A stretch of DNA of 33,125 nucleotides, from assembly GCA_016873395.1 (NCBI GenBank), contig VGXG01000024.1, forward strand, positions 1 through 33,125, in the 5' to 3' direction. Position 1 is the first letter of the stretch, and every line of letters starts with the position of its first letter. Both the position numbers and the translations under genes were made by a program. Positions 22,229 to 29,549 of this stretch are shown piece after piece. This DNA comes from Nitrospira sp. Its GTDB lineage: Bacteria; Nitrospirota; Nitrospiria; Nitrospirales; Nitrospiraceae. The notes beneath the pieces are model-generated. The model was not told the DNA's origin. It worked only from the letters and a program-made list of their open reading frames with translations, and did not search any database.

Positions 22229-23104
22229 TCAGGTGGGAAGCCGCCAACCGGCCACGACTTTCTTGACTCCCTCATCTTCCCGGCTCGCGAAGGCGATCCC
22301 CAGCTTGTAGAATTGCCTCCCCTGTTCGTCCACGCACGGCTGCGCGCGGACGACCTTGCTTCGAACGGAGTCCAGTTTCTCGCCGCTGGGGGTCGTGAAC
22401 GAGAGGACCAGCTCCGTCCCGGCCGGGAACGGCTCGCGCGTGCTGAGCTGAAGGCCGCCGCTGCTGATGTTCTTGATCGAGCCCTGGTACGCGCGGCTCA
22501 CGTTCGGCTCGTGGAAGACCGCGAAGAGCGACACGTCTTTGCGCTCATCCTTCCGCAGATTCTTGGCGGATTTGATCTCGCCGGTGATTTCCTGCAGCGC
22601 GTAGACTTCGACCTGGCCGGTCCGCCCCTTGACCTCGATGGGAGACAGCTTTTCAACCTGGACGATGTCCTTGACCAATTGATACGTCGCGTCGCTGATC
22701 AGGATGCCGCCCGGCTGCGCTTTGGGCTCCAGGCGGGCGGCGAGGTTCACGGTGTCTCCGATGACCGTGTATTCAATGCGGGAGGGGGACCCGATGTTGC
22801 CGGCCACGCGGCTGCAAATGTTGGTGCTGATCTGCCACTTGGCCTTGTCCGTGAGCCGTTCCTCCATGTTGCGGGCGACCTGCATGGCGAGTTCGCCGGC
22901 TTCCTGGTCCTTGAGCATCAGAAAGCCCCGCTCCGCCCCCATCACCTCGATCGCCTTGTCCATGATGAGGTCCAGCAACTGGTTCATATCGAGGACCGAG
23001 TTGATCAACTTGGCGACCTCGGCCAAGGTCGCCATCTGCCGCTGGGCCACAAAACGACAGAAGCCGCCCCCATCCGTTCGATGGAGGGCGGCTCTCTCGT
23101 TCAT
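22229..23104 (-). CDS. GAF fragment, cyclase-domain remnant and PilZ domain in one ORF
   Basis: A 291-residue protein in three parts. Residues 24-100 are the first half of a GAF domain (LINSVLDMNQLLDLIMDKAI, EVMGAERGFLML, NICSRVA). Residues 101-172 are the second half of a class III adenylate cyclase domain (GNIGSPSRIEYTVIGDTVNL) without the metal-binding Asp half. Residues 180-291 are a PilZ domain with RKDER (184-188) and NISSGG (212-217), which bind c-di-GMP. The junction near base 22803 falls at the shared dipeptide Val-Ala, as if an internal in-frame deletion joined the ends. No cyclase activity is expected. An alternative start is ATG 23035. Confidence 0.82.
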   Translation of the reverse strand: MNERAALHRTDGGGFCRFVAQRQMATLAEVAKLINSVLDMNQLLDLIMDKAIEVMGAERGFLMLKDQEAGELAMQVARNMEERLTDKAKWQISTNICSRVAGNIGSPSRIEYTVIGDTVNLAARLEPKAQPGGILISDATYQLVKDIVQVEKLSPIEVKGRTGQVEVYALQEITGEIKSAKNLRKDERKDVSLFAVFHEPNVSRAYQGSIKNISSGGLQLSTREPFPAGTELVLSFTTPSGEKLDSVRSKVVRAQPCVDEQGRQFYKLGIAFASREDEGVKKVVAGWRLPT

Positions 23105-23145
23105 TCCTCTTGCCCGAGGTCCCTGCTTCTCTGCGTGCCTTCTTA

Positions 23146-23775
23146 CTACTTCGGCTGCGTCGTATAGCGCAGGTACGGCTTCACCGTTCGGTAGCCGGGG
23201 AAGAGTTTCTTCGCTTCATCGTCCGGGACCGCCGGCGTGATGATGCAATCTTCGCCGTGCTTCCAATTCACCGGAGTCGCAACCTTGTGCTTCGCCGTGA
23301 GTTGCAGCGAATCGATGGTCCGCAGCAACTCGTCGAAGTTCCGTCCGCAGGAGGCCGGATAGGTCAGCATGAGTTTGATCTTCTTATCCGGTCCGATGAC
23401 GAACACCGACCGCACCGTCATGTTGTCCAGCGCGTTCGGGTGGATCATGTCGTAGAGCGTGGCCACCTTCCGCTCCGGATCGGCGATCAGCGGATAGGCC
23501 ACGGTGCATTGCTGGGTTTCATTGATATCCTTGATCCACCCCTTGTGCGAATCCAAGGGGTCCACGCTGATGGCCAGTACCTTCACGCCGCGTTTCTTGA
23601 ACTCCGGCACGATCCTGGCCATGTAGCCCAATTCGGTCGTGCAGACCGGCGTGAAGTCCTTGGGGTGCGAGAAGAGGATGGCCCAGCCCCCGCCCAGCCA
23701 CTCATGAAAGTTGATGGTCCCCTCCGTCGTTTCCGCCGTGAAGTTCGGCGCCTCGTCTCCCAGTCTTAGTGCCAT
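23146..23775 (-). CDS. 1-Cys peroxiredoxin (Prx6 type)
   Basis: A 209-residue peroxidase that removes peroxides. The peroxidatic Cys45 is in HPKDFTPVCTTELG. The Prx6 subgroup is indicated by VKVLAISVDPLDSHKGWIKDI, by TYPASCGRNFDELLRTIDSLQL, and by the extended C-terminus GEDCIITPAVPDDEAKKLFPGY. ATG 23775 follows AAGGAG. An in-frame ATG 18 bases upstream lies within that ribosome binding region and was rejected. It probably defends against oxidative stress together with the exported MsrB elsewhere in the window, which is an inference. Confidence 0.94.
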   Translation of the reverse strand: MALRLGDEAPNFTAETTEGTINFHEWLGGGWAILFSHPKDFTPVCTTELGYMARIVPEFKKRGVKVLAISVDPLDSHKGWIKDINETQQCTVAYPLIADPERKVATLYDMIHPNALDNMTVRSVFVIGPDKKIKLMLTYPASCGRNFDELLRTIDSLQLTAKHKVATPVNWKHGEDCIITPAVPDDEAKKLFPGYRTVKPYLRYTTQPK

Positions 23776-23860
23776 GGCTCGCTCTCCTTTCAACTATGGA
23801 TGTGATGAGTGGTTTCCGTGGATGGTCGAAAACAAGTCTAAGAGTAGCGCTATTCCGGGT

Positions 23861-23872
23861 CCTTGCGCAAGG
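23861..23872. promoter_or_regulatory. Palindrome in the peroxiredoxin promoter region
   Basis: CCTTGCGCAAGG is a perfect 12-bp palindrome about 85 bases upstream of the peroxiredoxin start. On the minus strand TTGCGC within it could be a -35 box, with TACTCT about 18 bases downstream. Operator function is speculative. Confidence 0.3.
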
Positions 23873-23905
23873 GAGCGCCGATGGTTGCCGGTCCTTTCAG
23901 GAAAA

Positions 23906-24268
23906 TCAGCGATTTGCGACGTCCGCCTGCGAGTCCACGATCATCGTGCCGGTCATGCCGGCGTGACCGCGCATCTTGCAGCGGTACAGATAGACGCCGG
24001 CCGGCGCAAGGAGCGTGAGCGTGATGGAGCGGCCGGGGGCGATCTTGATCGTGCCCTGACCGCGAACGTCCGCCGGTTCCACGGCGAGCAGACGGACCTG
24101 ATGGTCCGTCAGGAGCGGGCTGGTGAACTCATGGGGTTCCCGCCCCTCATTCACCACCAGCAGGCGGATGGGACGGGCCGCGTGGAGGCGGACTTCCGGA
24201 GGGTCGAAGCGAAAGTCTTGCGCTGCGAGCCGGACATCTTGCACGCTGGAATCACAGGCATTCAGCAA
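23906..24268 (-). CDS. Cupredoxin-like copper protein, N-terminus lost
   Basis: A blue-copper-like domain of about 120 residues. VQDVRLAAQDFRFDPPEVRLH is the first strand region. Copper ligands are expected at His in REPHEF, Cys in LYRCKMRGH, and His and Met in GHAGMTG. Only LLNAC, a possible lipobox remnant, precedes the domain, starting at TTG 24268 after an upstream in-frame TAG. A normal export signal is therefore missing. It overlaps the end of the truncated SulP gene by 17 bases, so a deletion probably removed its 5' end. It may not be expressed or exported properly. Confidence 0.75.
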   Translation of the reverse strand: MLNACDSSVQDVRLAAQDFRFDPPEVRLHAARPIRLLVVNEGREPHEFTSPLLTDHQVRLLAVEPADVRGQGTIKIAPGRSITLTLLAPAGVYLYRCKMRGHAGMTGTMIVDSQADVANR

Positions 24269-24941
24269 GGGGGCCTAAGCCCACATAAGTCACGATGCCG
24301 CCGGCAAGACCGACGATCGGAGCCGGCACCGCCTGCGAGATGCTGGGGGCCAGCACCATAGCGGCCACGCTGATCCCGCCGACGAGCAGGCCGGGCCACT
24401 GCCACAGCGAGGGCGAGGTAAGGCCGGCCCACAGGCCTGTCCCCAGGGGAACGCCCAAGAGCTTCGGCAGTTGCCCCATGACGATCAGCAGGCCCACCGC
24501 GCTCAGGAATCCGGCCACGACCGGATAGGGAATGTATTTGATGAGCCGGCCCCCGCCGGCGGCGCCGAAGAGGAGCTGCATGGTCCCCGCCAGCACCACG
24601 ACCAGCGTCGACAGCAGGAGGATCTGCTCCGGACCCAGGGCACCGGCCTGCGCCGCGCCCGCGGGTCTCTGCAGGTCCATCGCCAAGGCTCCCATCAGGG
24701 CGGCAGCCGGAGCGCAGGGGGCCGAGACCAGGCGCGGCGTCCCTCCGAACAGCGGCGCTATGATGCCGACGGCGATCGTTCCGATCATGCCGGCCAGCGC
24801 CCCCTGCGCCGCGTACGACGACCCCAGCGGCGCGTAGATCACCAGACCGAAGGCGATCGCGGAGGGAAGGGCGACCAGCATCGCCGCGAGTCCGCCCCAG
24901 AGGTCGCCCATCCGGCTGCCTGTGTGAGCCTTCTTCAGCAT
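24252..24941 (-). pseudogene. Truncated SulP-family anion transporter
   Basis: A 229-residue product that covers only the first part of a SulP permease, which is normally 500-700 residues. Clear features are MGDLWGGLAAMLVALPSAIAFG, LFGGTPRLVSAPCAPAAALM, and YIPYPVVAGFLSAVGLLIVMGQLPKLLG. After GGIVTYVGLG the frame ends in PLAECL at the junction with the cupredoxin gene. The remaining membrane segments and the STAS domain are missing, so activity is unlikely. The first codons (MLKKA) match the end sequence of the 202-bp palindromic elements. The genuine start may be ATG 24911. Confidence 0.82.
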
Positions 24942-24945
24942 CCTG
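24928..24945 (-). mobile_element. End fragment of the 202-bp element family, flanked by CTAG
   Basis: On the minus strand CAGGATGCTGAAGAAGGC matches the left end of elements A and B with one or two changes, and is preceded by CTAG (24949-24946), a target-type tetranucleotide. It begins 3 bases after the TGA of the methyltransferase gene. Only the end is present, fused to the truncated SulP gene. Confidence 0.5.
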
Positions 24946-24952
24946 CTAGGGA

Positions 24953-25582
24953 TCAGGGCTTCCTGGCGATCAGGCTGCTATACGCCGCCTTCCCGTCGTC
25001 GTAGGCTTGGTAGCGAATGACCGTAAAGTCTCTGAAGAGATCCAGCAGTTCATTGGGCTGAAGGAGGTACTCTTTACGGAATTTGGGATTGTATTTGAGG
25101 TGGTCGAGGTTGTAGGTCTCCATCACCACCACGCCGCCGCTCTTCAGCGCGCCTTTGATCTGAGGCACGAGGTCGCGTTGCAGGTAGTAGAGGCAGAGCA
25201 CCACATCGTAGACGTTCGGCTCCAACCGGGCCTGCTCCAAATCAACGACGCGGGTCTCGATGCCGACCTGCTGCTCCTGGGCCAGTTGCCGGGCCTTGGC
25301 GAGTCCCTTTTCGGAAATGTCCAATCCGATCACCTGGAACCCCTGAGTGGCGAGGAACACCCCGTTGCGTCCCTCCCCCATCGCCAGGTCCAGGGCCTTG
25401 CCCTTCGGCAGCAGATGCACGTGCTCTTTCAGAAAAGCGATGGGCTCCTTGCCGAAGACGTACCCTTCCTTGGCATATTTCTCGTCCCACCGCTCCTGAT
25501 CCTTCGGATCGGCGAGGACGGAACCGGACCAGGTAAGAACTGCAACAAGCAGGAGAAAAAAGCTCAAGGCCTTTGACAACAT
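24953..25582 (-). CDS. Class I SAM-dependent methyltransferase with a signal peptide
   Basis: A 209-residue protein that starts with a clear signal peptide (MLSKALSFFLLLVAVLTWSG, then SVLADPKDQ). The following TehB/thiopurine-type methyltransferase has LPKGKALDLAMGEGRNGVFLATQGF (motif I), VIGLDISEKGLAKARQLA (motif II), and YDVVLCLYYLQRDLVPQI. Export of a SAM-dependent enzyme is unusual because SAM is not expected outside the cytoplasm. The segment may instead be an anchor. The substrate is unknown, and metalloid or thiol methylation is possible by family. The truncated SulP gene follows. Confidence 0.87.
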   Translation of the reverse strand: MLSKALSFFLLLVAVLTWSGSVLADPKDQERWDEKYAKEGYVFGKEPIAFLKEHVHLLPKGKALDLAMGEGRNGVFLATQGFQVIGLDISEKGLAKARQLAQEQQVGIETRVVDLEQARLEPNVYDVVLCLYYLQRDLVPQIKGALKSGGVVVMETYNLDHLKYNPKFRKEYLLQPNELLDLFRDFTVIRYQAYDDGKAAYSSLIARKP

Positions 25583-25723
25583 CCCTCGGCTCCATGGACA
25601 GCGGGCGCTATTCTATCGGCTGCTCTTCACGGGGGTCAATCAAGAAACGCAACAGTCAGACCATGCCAGGCAATCACCGCGATCGCCTCGACCTCGACGA
25701 GTCCGGACTGCTCAGAGGAGTGG
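25583..25723. other. Intergenic stretch, nothing recognised
   Basis: About 140 bases upstream of the methyltransferase gene and downstream of the small Cys protein. No repeat or promoter with good spacing was seen. Confidence 0.4.
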
Positions 25724-25873
25724 TCAACCGGCTTTGTCGAAGAGTCGGCGGTTCTTGATCGGCGGGCTTGCCATTTGTTCCCGCTCCACCAGCTTCTGGC
25801 AGGCCTCGCAGAGCTCCCCGTGTGTCTCCGCGTAGAAGGTCTCGGCGACCTCGCCGCGCCGCTCGCAGATCAT
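25724..25873 (-). CDS. Small Cys-containing zinc-ribbon-like protein
   Basis: A 49-residue ORF: MICERRGEVAETFYAETHGE, then LCEACQKLVEREQM and a basic tail. It looks like a treble-clef zinc ribbon (C...LCEAC) in which the first pair is reduced to a single Cys. Reading may begin further upstream at GTG 25897 (VAIGLRAVMICE). Coding potential is suggested by the family-like YAETHGELCEAC. No strong ribosome binding site was seen. It could be a small regulatory protein or a decayed gene. Confidence 0.5.
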   Translation of the reverse strand: MICERRGEVAETFYAETHGELCEACQKLVEREQMASPPIKNRRLFDKAG

Positions 25874-26060
25874 GACCGCCCTCAGGCCAATCGCCACCCA
25901 GGGTCGGCCTCGATCATCCCCGGGCGCCGGTCAAGAGTCAATCGTGGCGCTCAGAAATGATCCGCAAAGCTGGGTGGATCGTGGGAGGGGCAAGGCGCGG
26001 AAGGAGGTTGACTCCGGCCGGTCAGGGCGCTAGCGTGGGGGGACAACGACGCTGCCGAAT

Positions 26061-26073
26061 ACGGGAAACCCGT
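26061..26073 (+). promoter_or_regulatory. Small hairpin just before the CDF start codon
   Basis: ACGGG-AAA-CCCGT forms a perfect 5-bp stem ending 4 bases before the ATG at 26078, where the ribosome binding site should be. It may lower translation. No other Shine-Dalgarno is evident. Confidence 0.3.
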
Positions 26074-26077
26074 CACG

Positions 26078-26986
26078 ATGGCCACTCCGCGAAAAGACAT
26101 CCTGGCCAAATACAAGACGATCGAGCGGTCCGTCCGGTTTAATTTCCTGAACGGAGCCCTCTCGTTTTCGCTGAAAATCTTCGCCACCTCGATCGCCAAC
26201 TCCGTGACCCTCTTCTCCGACCTGCTGCGCAGCGGCTCGGACACGTTCGCAGGCCTTCTGTCCTGGCTGACGATGCGCCGGATCGCTTCGGGGAAGGCGT
26301 TGGCGTACGATTACGGCTACGGCAAGCTGGAGAATCTAGCCAGCCTGACCGTCGCCGTGACGATGCTGGTCTCCTTGTCGGTCGCCTTGTACGGCGCCGT
26401 GGTGCGGTTCCGGGAGCCGGTGCTCATCCGCCAAGCTGGCCTGGGCTTCTTCGTCGCGCTCTATTCTGCCGGGATCAACGCCTGGTCGTGGAGACGGACG
26501 TTTTTGCTGGCGAAACGCGAACGCTCATCGATCCTCGAAGCGCAATGGCACAACCTCCGCACGAAGACCATTGCGAATTCCTGCGTCGTCGTGTCGCTGG
26601 GATTGAGCCTGACGCTCCAGCAGTATCCCTGGGCTGAGTACATCGACCCCCTCTTCTCCCTGGTGCTCTCCGGGTTTCTGGCCTATTCCATCTACAGCAT
26701 CGTGTCGATGAACGTGTCGGACCTCCTCGATCGGGCCTTGGAGGAATCCCTGCAATTGGTCATCCTGCGGGAGTTGGCCGCCTATTTCGACGACTACGTT
26801 GCCTTCCACGGGATGCGGTCCCGACGGTCGGGGAAATCCGTTTACATCGACCTGTTCCTGGAATTCGACGGAACGAAAACCATGGCGGAGGTACAGAAGG
26901 TCATCGACGCCATGCGAGCCGGCCTGGAGCAGAAAATCCCGGGCAGCCATGTTGCCATCGCCCCCGCTACCTCGCGCGTCGTCTGA
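26078..26986 (+). CDS. Cation diffusion facilitator family transporter, atypical metal site
   Basis: A 302-residue membrane protein with six predicted helices and a C-terminal cytoplasmic domain (about 225-300). SLKIFATSIANSVTLFSDLLRSGSDTFAGLLS covers helices 1-2, DYGYGKLENLASL is the conserved loop, and EAQWHNLRTKTIANSCVVV lies in helix 5. Classical family members have two His/Asp-xxx-Asp pairs. Here Arg51 replaces the first residue of the first pair (Asp55 kept) and Thr142 replaces the Asp of the second (His138 kept). Metal choice or function may therefore differ. The stop TGA directly adjoins a mobile palindrome. Confidence 0.88.
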   Translation: MATPRKDILAKYKTIERSVRFNFLNGALSFSLKIFATSIANSVTLFSDLLRSGSDTFAGLLSWLTMRRIASGKALAYDYGYGKLENLASLTVAVTMLVSLSVALYGAVVRFREPVLIRQAGLGFFVALYSAGINAWSWRRTFLLAKRERSSILEAQWHNLRTKTIANSCVVVSLGLSLTLQQYPWAEYIDPLFSLVLSGFLAYSIYSIVSMNVSDLLDRALEESLQLVILRELAAYFDDYVAFHGMRSRRSGKSVYIDLFLEFDGTKTMAEVQKVIDAMRAGLEQKIPGSHVAIAPATSRVV

Positions 26987-27188
26987 CAGGATGTTGAAAA
27001 AGGCCCCCAGCTTTGTTCTCGCGTCGCTCAAAACCTTGACGTACGAGAAGAGTACGCCTCGGCTTCTCGCTCGCTGCGGCCTCGCTGGGCGACCTTTTTG
27101 ACCATCCTGCAGGGTCTTGGGAAAACCGTGCAAGCCCTTGCGGTTTCTGGCAATGGAACTTCTTTCTTTGGAGTTTTGGAACAGCCTG
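26987..27188. mobile_element. 202-bp MITE-like palindromic element, copy B, target duplication CTGA
   Basis: It begins CAGGATGTTGAAAAAGG and ends AACAGCCTG. The first 128 bases align well with copy A at 10253, and the remainder is diverged except for the end. CTGA precedes (26983-26986) and follows it (27189-27192), a 4-bp target duplication whose TGA is the stop codon of the CDF gene. Both copies have identical length and the same zero-distance placement after a stop codon. Confidence 0.8.
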
Positions 27189-27426
27189 CTGAGTGCTCGT
27201 CTGTCTCTCCCCTAGCCATAAGCTTTTCCCATCCTTAAGCACTTTTAATCTCCCCTTAATGGCCGTCTCATCTTCCGCTGCTAGGCTGTGCCAACTTGAT
27301 GAGCCAAATCGACTCCGAAGCCCCCTCACCTTAGTCCTCTCCCCCTGGCAAGGGGGAGAGGGGAGGGTGAGGGGGTCGGTCGTTGGTCCAAATAGATTGG
27401 AACAGCACTGGGCTTCACGCCGGATC
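27189..27426. other. Gap between element B and the leader repeat
   Basis: No gene was recognised. It holds the GC-rich palindrome at 27321-27375. The rest is AT-richer, with no clear promoter. Confidence 0.5.
27321..27375. repeat. GC-rich palindrome of the CCCCCTCACC/GGGTGAGGGGG type
   Basis: CCCCCTCACC...CTCTCCCCC pairs with GGGGGAGAG...GGGTGAGGGGG around TGGCAA. This is a common dispersed intergenic palindrome in many bacterial genomes and may fold strongly in RNA. Confidence 0.75.
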
Positions 27427-27620
27427 ACAGCAAAGGAAAAGTTATCAGTCCTCAGTGTTCGGTTCTCAGTTTCATGACTGAAGACTGATGACTGAAAACT
27501 GATGACTGAAAACTGACGACTCGTTAGCAAGCTTGAAGAATTTAAGCCTACCGGTGGCAAAAAAACTATCCGCCACGAGTTGATCGAACGTGGCGGTTCA
27601 AGCGAAGCTTGGTATGGGGG
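27427..27620 (+). repeat. Leader-type palindromic repeat, copy 4 (extended, adjacent to a zinc-ribbon gene)
   Basis: CAGCAAAGGAAAAGTTATCA and a longer run of 7-bp words are followed by TTAGCAAGCTTGAAGAATTTAAGCCTAC. A partial second unit follows, in which the word palindrome is replaced by the hairpin CCGCCACG (27570-27577) / CGTGGCGG (27589-27596). It ends AAGCTTGGTATGGGGG just before ATG 27628. Confidence 0.85.
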
Positions 27621-27627
27621 TGAAGCC

Positions 27628-27804
27628 ATGACATGCAGACGCTGCCGGGGACTCATGGTGCAGGAGTGGTGCTCGGAGCTCCTCTCGTGGGAGGCCTATG
27701 TGTGGAAGTGCCTGAACTGCGGCGCGATGGTGGACCCGGTCATCAGCCGCAACCGGGGCCTTGCACCGCCGGAACTGCGCGCGACGGTCGGCTCACGCCG
27801 GTGA
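27628..27804 (+). CDS. Small zinc-ribbon protein
   Basis: A 58-residue protein: MTCRRCRGLMVQEWCSELLS, then WEAYVWKCLNCGAMVDPVI and a tail. CRRC and CLNC form a likely structural zinc site. The Trp-rich middle is typical of small conserved zinc-ribbon proteins of this kind. The ATG at 27628 lies 7 bases after GGTATGGGGG, the end of a repeated leader shared with msrB, a DUF3365 cytochrome and a small membrane protein. An in-frame start at 27580 would run through the repeat and was rejected. Function unknown. Confidence 0.75.
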   Translation: MTCRRCRGLMVQEWCSELLSWEAYVWKCLNCGAMVDPVISRNRGLAPPELRATVGSRR

Positions 27805-27831
27805 GCCGCCCGTCGGTGACAGATAGACGCG

Positions 27832-28605
27832 CTAGATTGCGAACTCTGCCCAGAGAAAGGTATGGTCGGAGGGGTCCTTGGCCCGGCGCGGCTCGAGGTC
27901 CACGGCCACCTCGGTCACTTTCTCAGCCAGGGGCATCGTCGCCAGGATGTGGTCGATCCGCCAGCCCTTGTTGGCCTCCAGCGAGCTGGGCTGGCGGTAG
28001 TCCCAGAAGGTGTACTGCTGGCGGTCCGGGTAGAGTTTCAAGAAAACGTCCGCAAACCCCCAGGCGACCGTCTCTGCATAAGCCTTGCGCGCGGCTTCAT
28101 GATAGCAGACGTGCTGGAGGTGCTTCTCCGGGCTGTGGACGTCGATCGGGCGTGGCGCCACGTTCATGTCCCCGCACCAGATCGCCGGCATCTTCGGGGA
28201 GAGGTGCTTGTCGAAGTAGCGGCGTAACCGCGTGAACCATTCCAGCTTGTACTGATACTTGGGCGAATCGATCAAGTAGCCCTGGGGGATGTAGGTGTTG
28301 ATGATCGGGATCCCCTGATACGTGATCCGAATCAGCCGCGCCTCATCCGGCTCGCCTCCGTCGTCCAGCCCGTAAGACACCTGATCCGGCGGCTGCCTGG
28401 TCAGCACGGCGACGCCGTTATAGGCCTTCATGCCGCGGAAAGTCAGGTGATAGCCGGAGGGGGCCAGGGCCAGCGACGGAAAGTCTTCGTCCTGGACCTT
28501 GGTTTCCTGGAGACACAGCACATCCGGCCGGTGCTGCTCGAGCCAGTCCAGCACCAGCGGGAGACGTTTGCGAAGCGAGTTCACGTTGAAGGTCGCGATC
28601 TTCAT
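27832..28605 (-). CDS. xthA: Exodeoxyribonuclease III / AP endonuclease
   Basis: A 257-residue DNA repair enzyme of the exonuclease-endonuclease-phosphatase fold. MKIATFNVNSLRKRLPLVLDWL and VLCLQETKVQD contain the metal-binding Asn and Glu. YNGVAVLTRQ, NTYIPQG, WCGDMNVAPRPIDVHSP, GWRIDHILAT and SDHTFLW carry the remaining catalytic residues, including the final Asp-His pair. It cuts at abasic sites. The first 4 bases overlap the stop of the upstream PilZ gene (ATGA), so the two are translationally coupled. Confidence 0.96.
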   Translation of the reverse strand: MKIATFNVNSLRKRLPLVLDWLEQHRPDVLCLQETKVQDEDFPSLALAPSGYHLTFRGMKAYNGVAVLTRQPPDQVSYGLDDGGEPDEARLIRITYQGIPIINTYIPQGYLIDSPKYQYKLEWFTRLRRYFDKHLSPKMPAIWCGDMNVAPRPIDVHSPEKHLQHVCYHEAARKAYAETVAWGFADVFLKLYPDRQQYTFWDYRQPSSLEANKGWRIDHILATMPLAEKVTEVAVDLEPRRAKDPSDHTFLWAEFAI

Positions 28606-29147
28606 CCCGGGCGGGGCGCCTTCTCCTTGAGAGCGGATTCGCTGTTCTCGGTGCGCAGAAGCCGTTCCGCGTAGCTGCCTTCCGCCTGGAGAAATTCGGC
28701 CAGCCGCTTGTCCTCCCGCGCCGCGCGCAGAAACTTGAACCTGATTCCCCTCCCGCCGACCGAGCGGACGATCGCGGCCAACTCCAGGGGCGGGCCTTCT
28801 TCAGCGATGGAGAGCCGCAGGTACATAATATCGTCGATGCCCACCGCCATCTGGCTGTGGATCAGGCAGCCGCCCATCGAAATATCCACCAAGGTTCCCT
28901 CCCCCCGCACCCGATCTCCCGAGAAGGACAAGGCGAGCCGGACCGGAATCCGGCGGTGCTCTCGCCGCTCCAGAAGGTGCCGGGGATAGGTCCGCCCCCA
29001 TCGAAAGGCCAGGAACCGGTGGGTGCAGAACTGGCACCGAAAAGGCAGGAACGCCAGCAGGCCGGCCAGACGGTCGCTGAGCGAGCGACAGGGGGCTCTG
29101 AGCACGGAATCCTTTCCACACTGGGGACAGGTCAATGGTCGCATCAT
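28602..29147 (-). CDS. PilZ-domain protein with N-terminal zinc ribbon
   Basis: A 181-residue protein. CPQCGKDSVLR and FRCQFCTHRFLAFRWG give two Cys pairs for a zinc site at the N-terminus. The PilZ domain follows with RREHRRIPVRLAL (RxxxR) and DISMGGCLIHS (DxSxxG), the c-di-GMP contacts. It probably changes the activity or location of a partner in response to c-di-GMP. Cotranscription with xthA (4-base overlap) is conserved here but functionally unexplained. A second PilZ domain occurs in the fusion gene at 22229. Confidence 0.88.
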   Translation of the reverse strand: MMRPLTCPQCGKDSVLRAPCRSLSDRLAGLLAFLPFRCQFCTHRFLAFRWGRTYPRHLLERREHRRIPVRLALSFSGDRVRGEGTLVDISMGGCLIHSQMAVGIDDIMYLRLSIAEEGPPLELAAIVRSVGGRGIRFKFLRAAREDKRLAEFLQAEGSYAERLLRTENSESALKEKAPRPG

Positions 29148-29151
29148 CCGG

Positions 29152-29367
29152 TTACTTCTCAGTCTCGTTCCTCTCTTTGATCCGCCGCACTGTGCAATAG
29201 AGCGCGTAGCCCTGCGCGAGCAGGCCGGTGACGATCAGCCCCAGCGCCGTCCGGAGCCAGATCGAGTCCGGACGATCCAAGCCCTGCATCCCCAGGATGA
29301 AGCCCAGCGCGATGCAGACAACCCCCACTGATCGCGCGATCAGGGCCCCGATCCCGGCGCTGCCCAT
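29152..29367 (-). CDS. Small two-helix membrane protein
   Basis: A 71-residue protein with two hydrophobic helices (IARSVGVVCIALGFILGMQGL and TALGLIVTGLLAQGYALYC) joined by a short DRPDSIWLR loop, and a charged tail RRIKERNETEK. Function unknown. ATG 29367 (MGSAGIGAL) is preferred to ATG 29379 because GGAG of the repeated GGTATGGAG leader lies 6 bases upstream. The PilZ gene follows 4 bases after its stop, so it probably heads the PilZ-xthA operon. Confidence 0.7.
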   Translation of the reverse strand: MGSAGIGALIARSVGVVCIALGFILGMQGLDRPDSIWLRTALGLIVTGLLAQGYALYCTVRRIKERNETEK

Positions 29368-29375
29368 CGGATTCT

Positions 29376-29498
29376 CCATACCAAGCTTGCTAGAGAGTCG
29401 TCAGTTTTCAGTCATCAGTCTTCAGTCATGAAACTGAAAACCGAACACTGAGGACTGATAACTTTTCCTTTGCTGGGGCGGAGAGTTCTTTTGCCTCC
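29376..29498 (-). repeat. Leader-type palindromic repeat, copy 5 (adjacent to small membrane protein gene)
   Basis: Read on the minus strand: GGAGGCAAAAGAACTCTCC, CAGCAAAGGAAAAGTTATCA, the 7-bp word palindrome, then CTAGCAAGCTTGGTATGG, ending at the start region of the gene at 29367. Nearly the same sequence as copies 1-3. Confidence 0.88.
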
Positions 29499-29549
29499 AG
29501 TGAAATATCAGCCCCGCACGGTACACCGAATGACCGGGCTTGTCCATTT

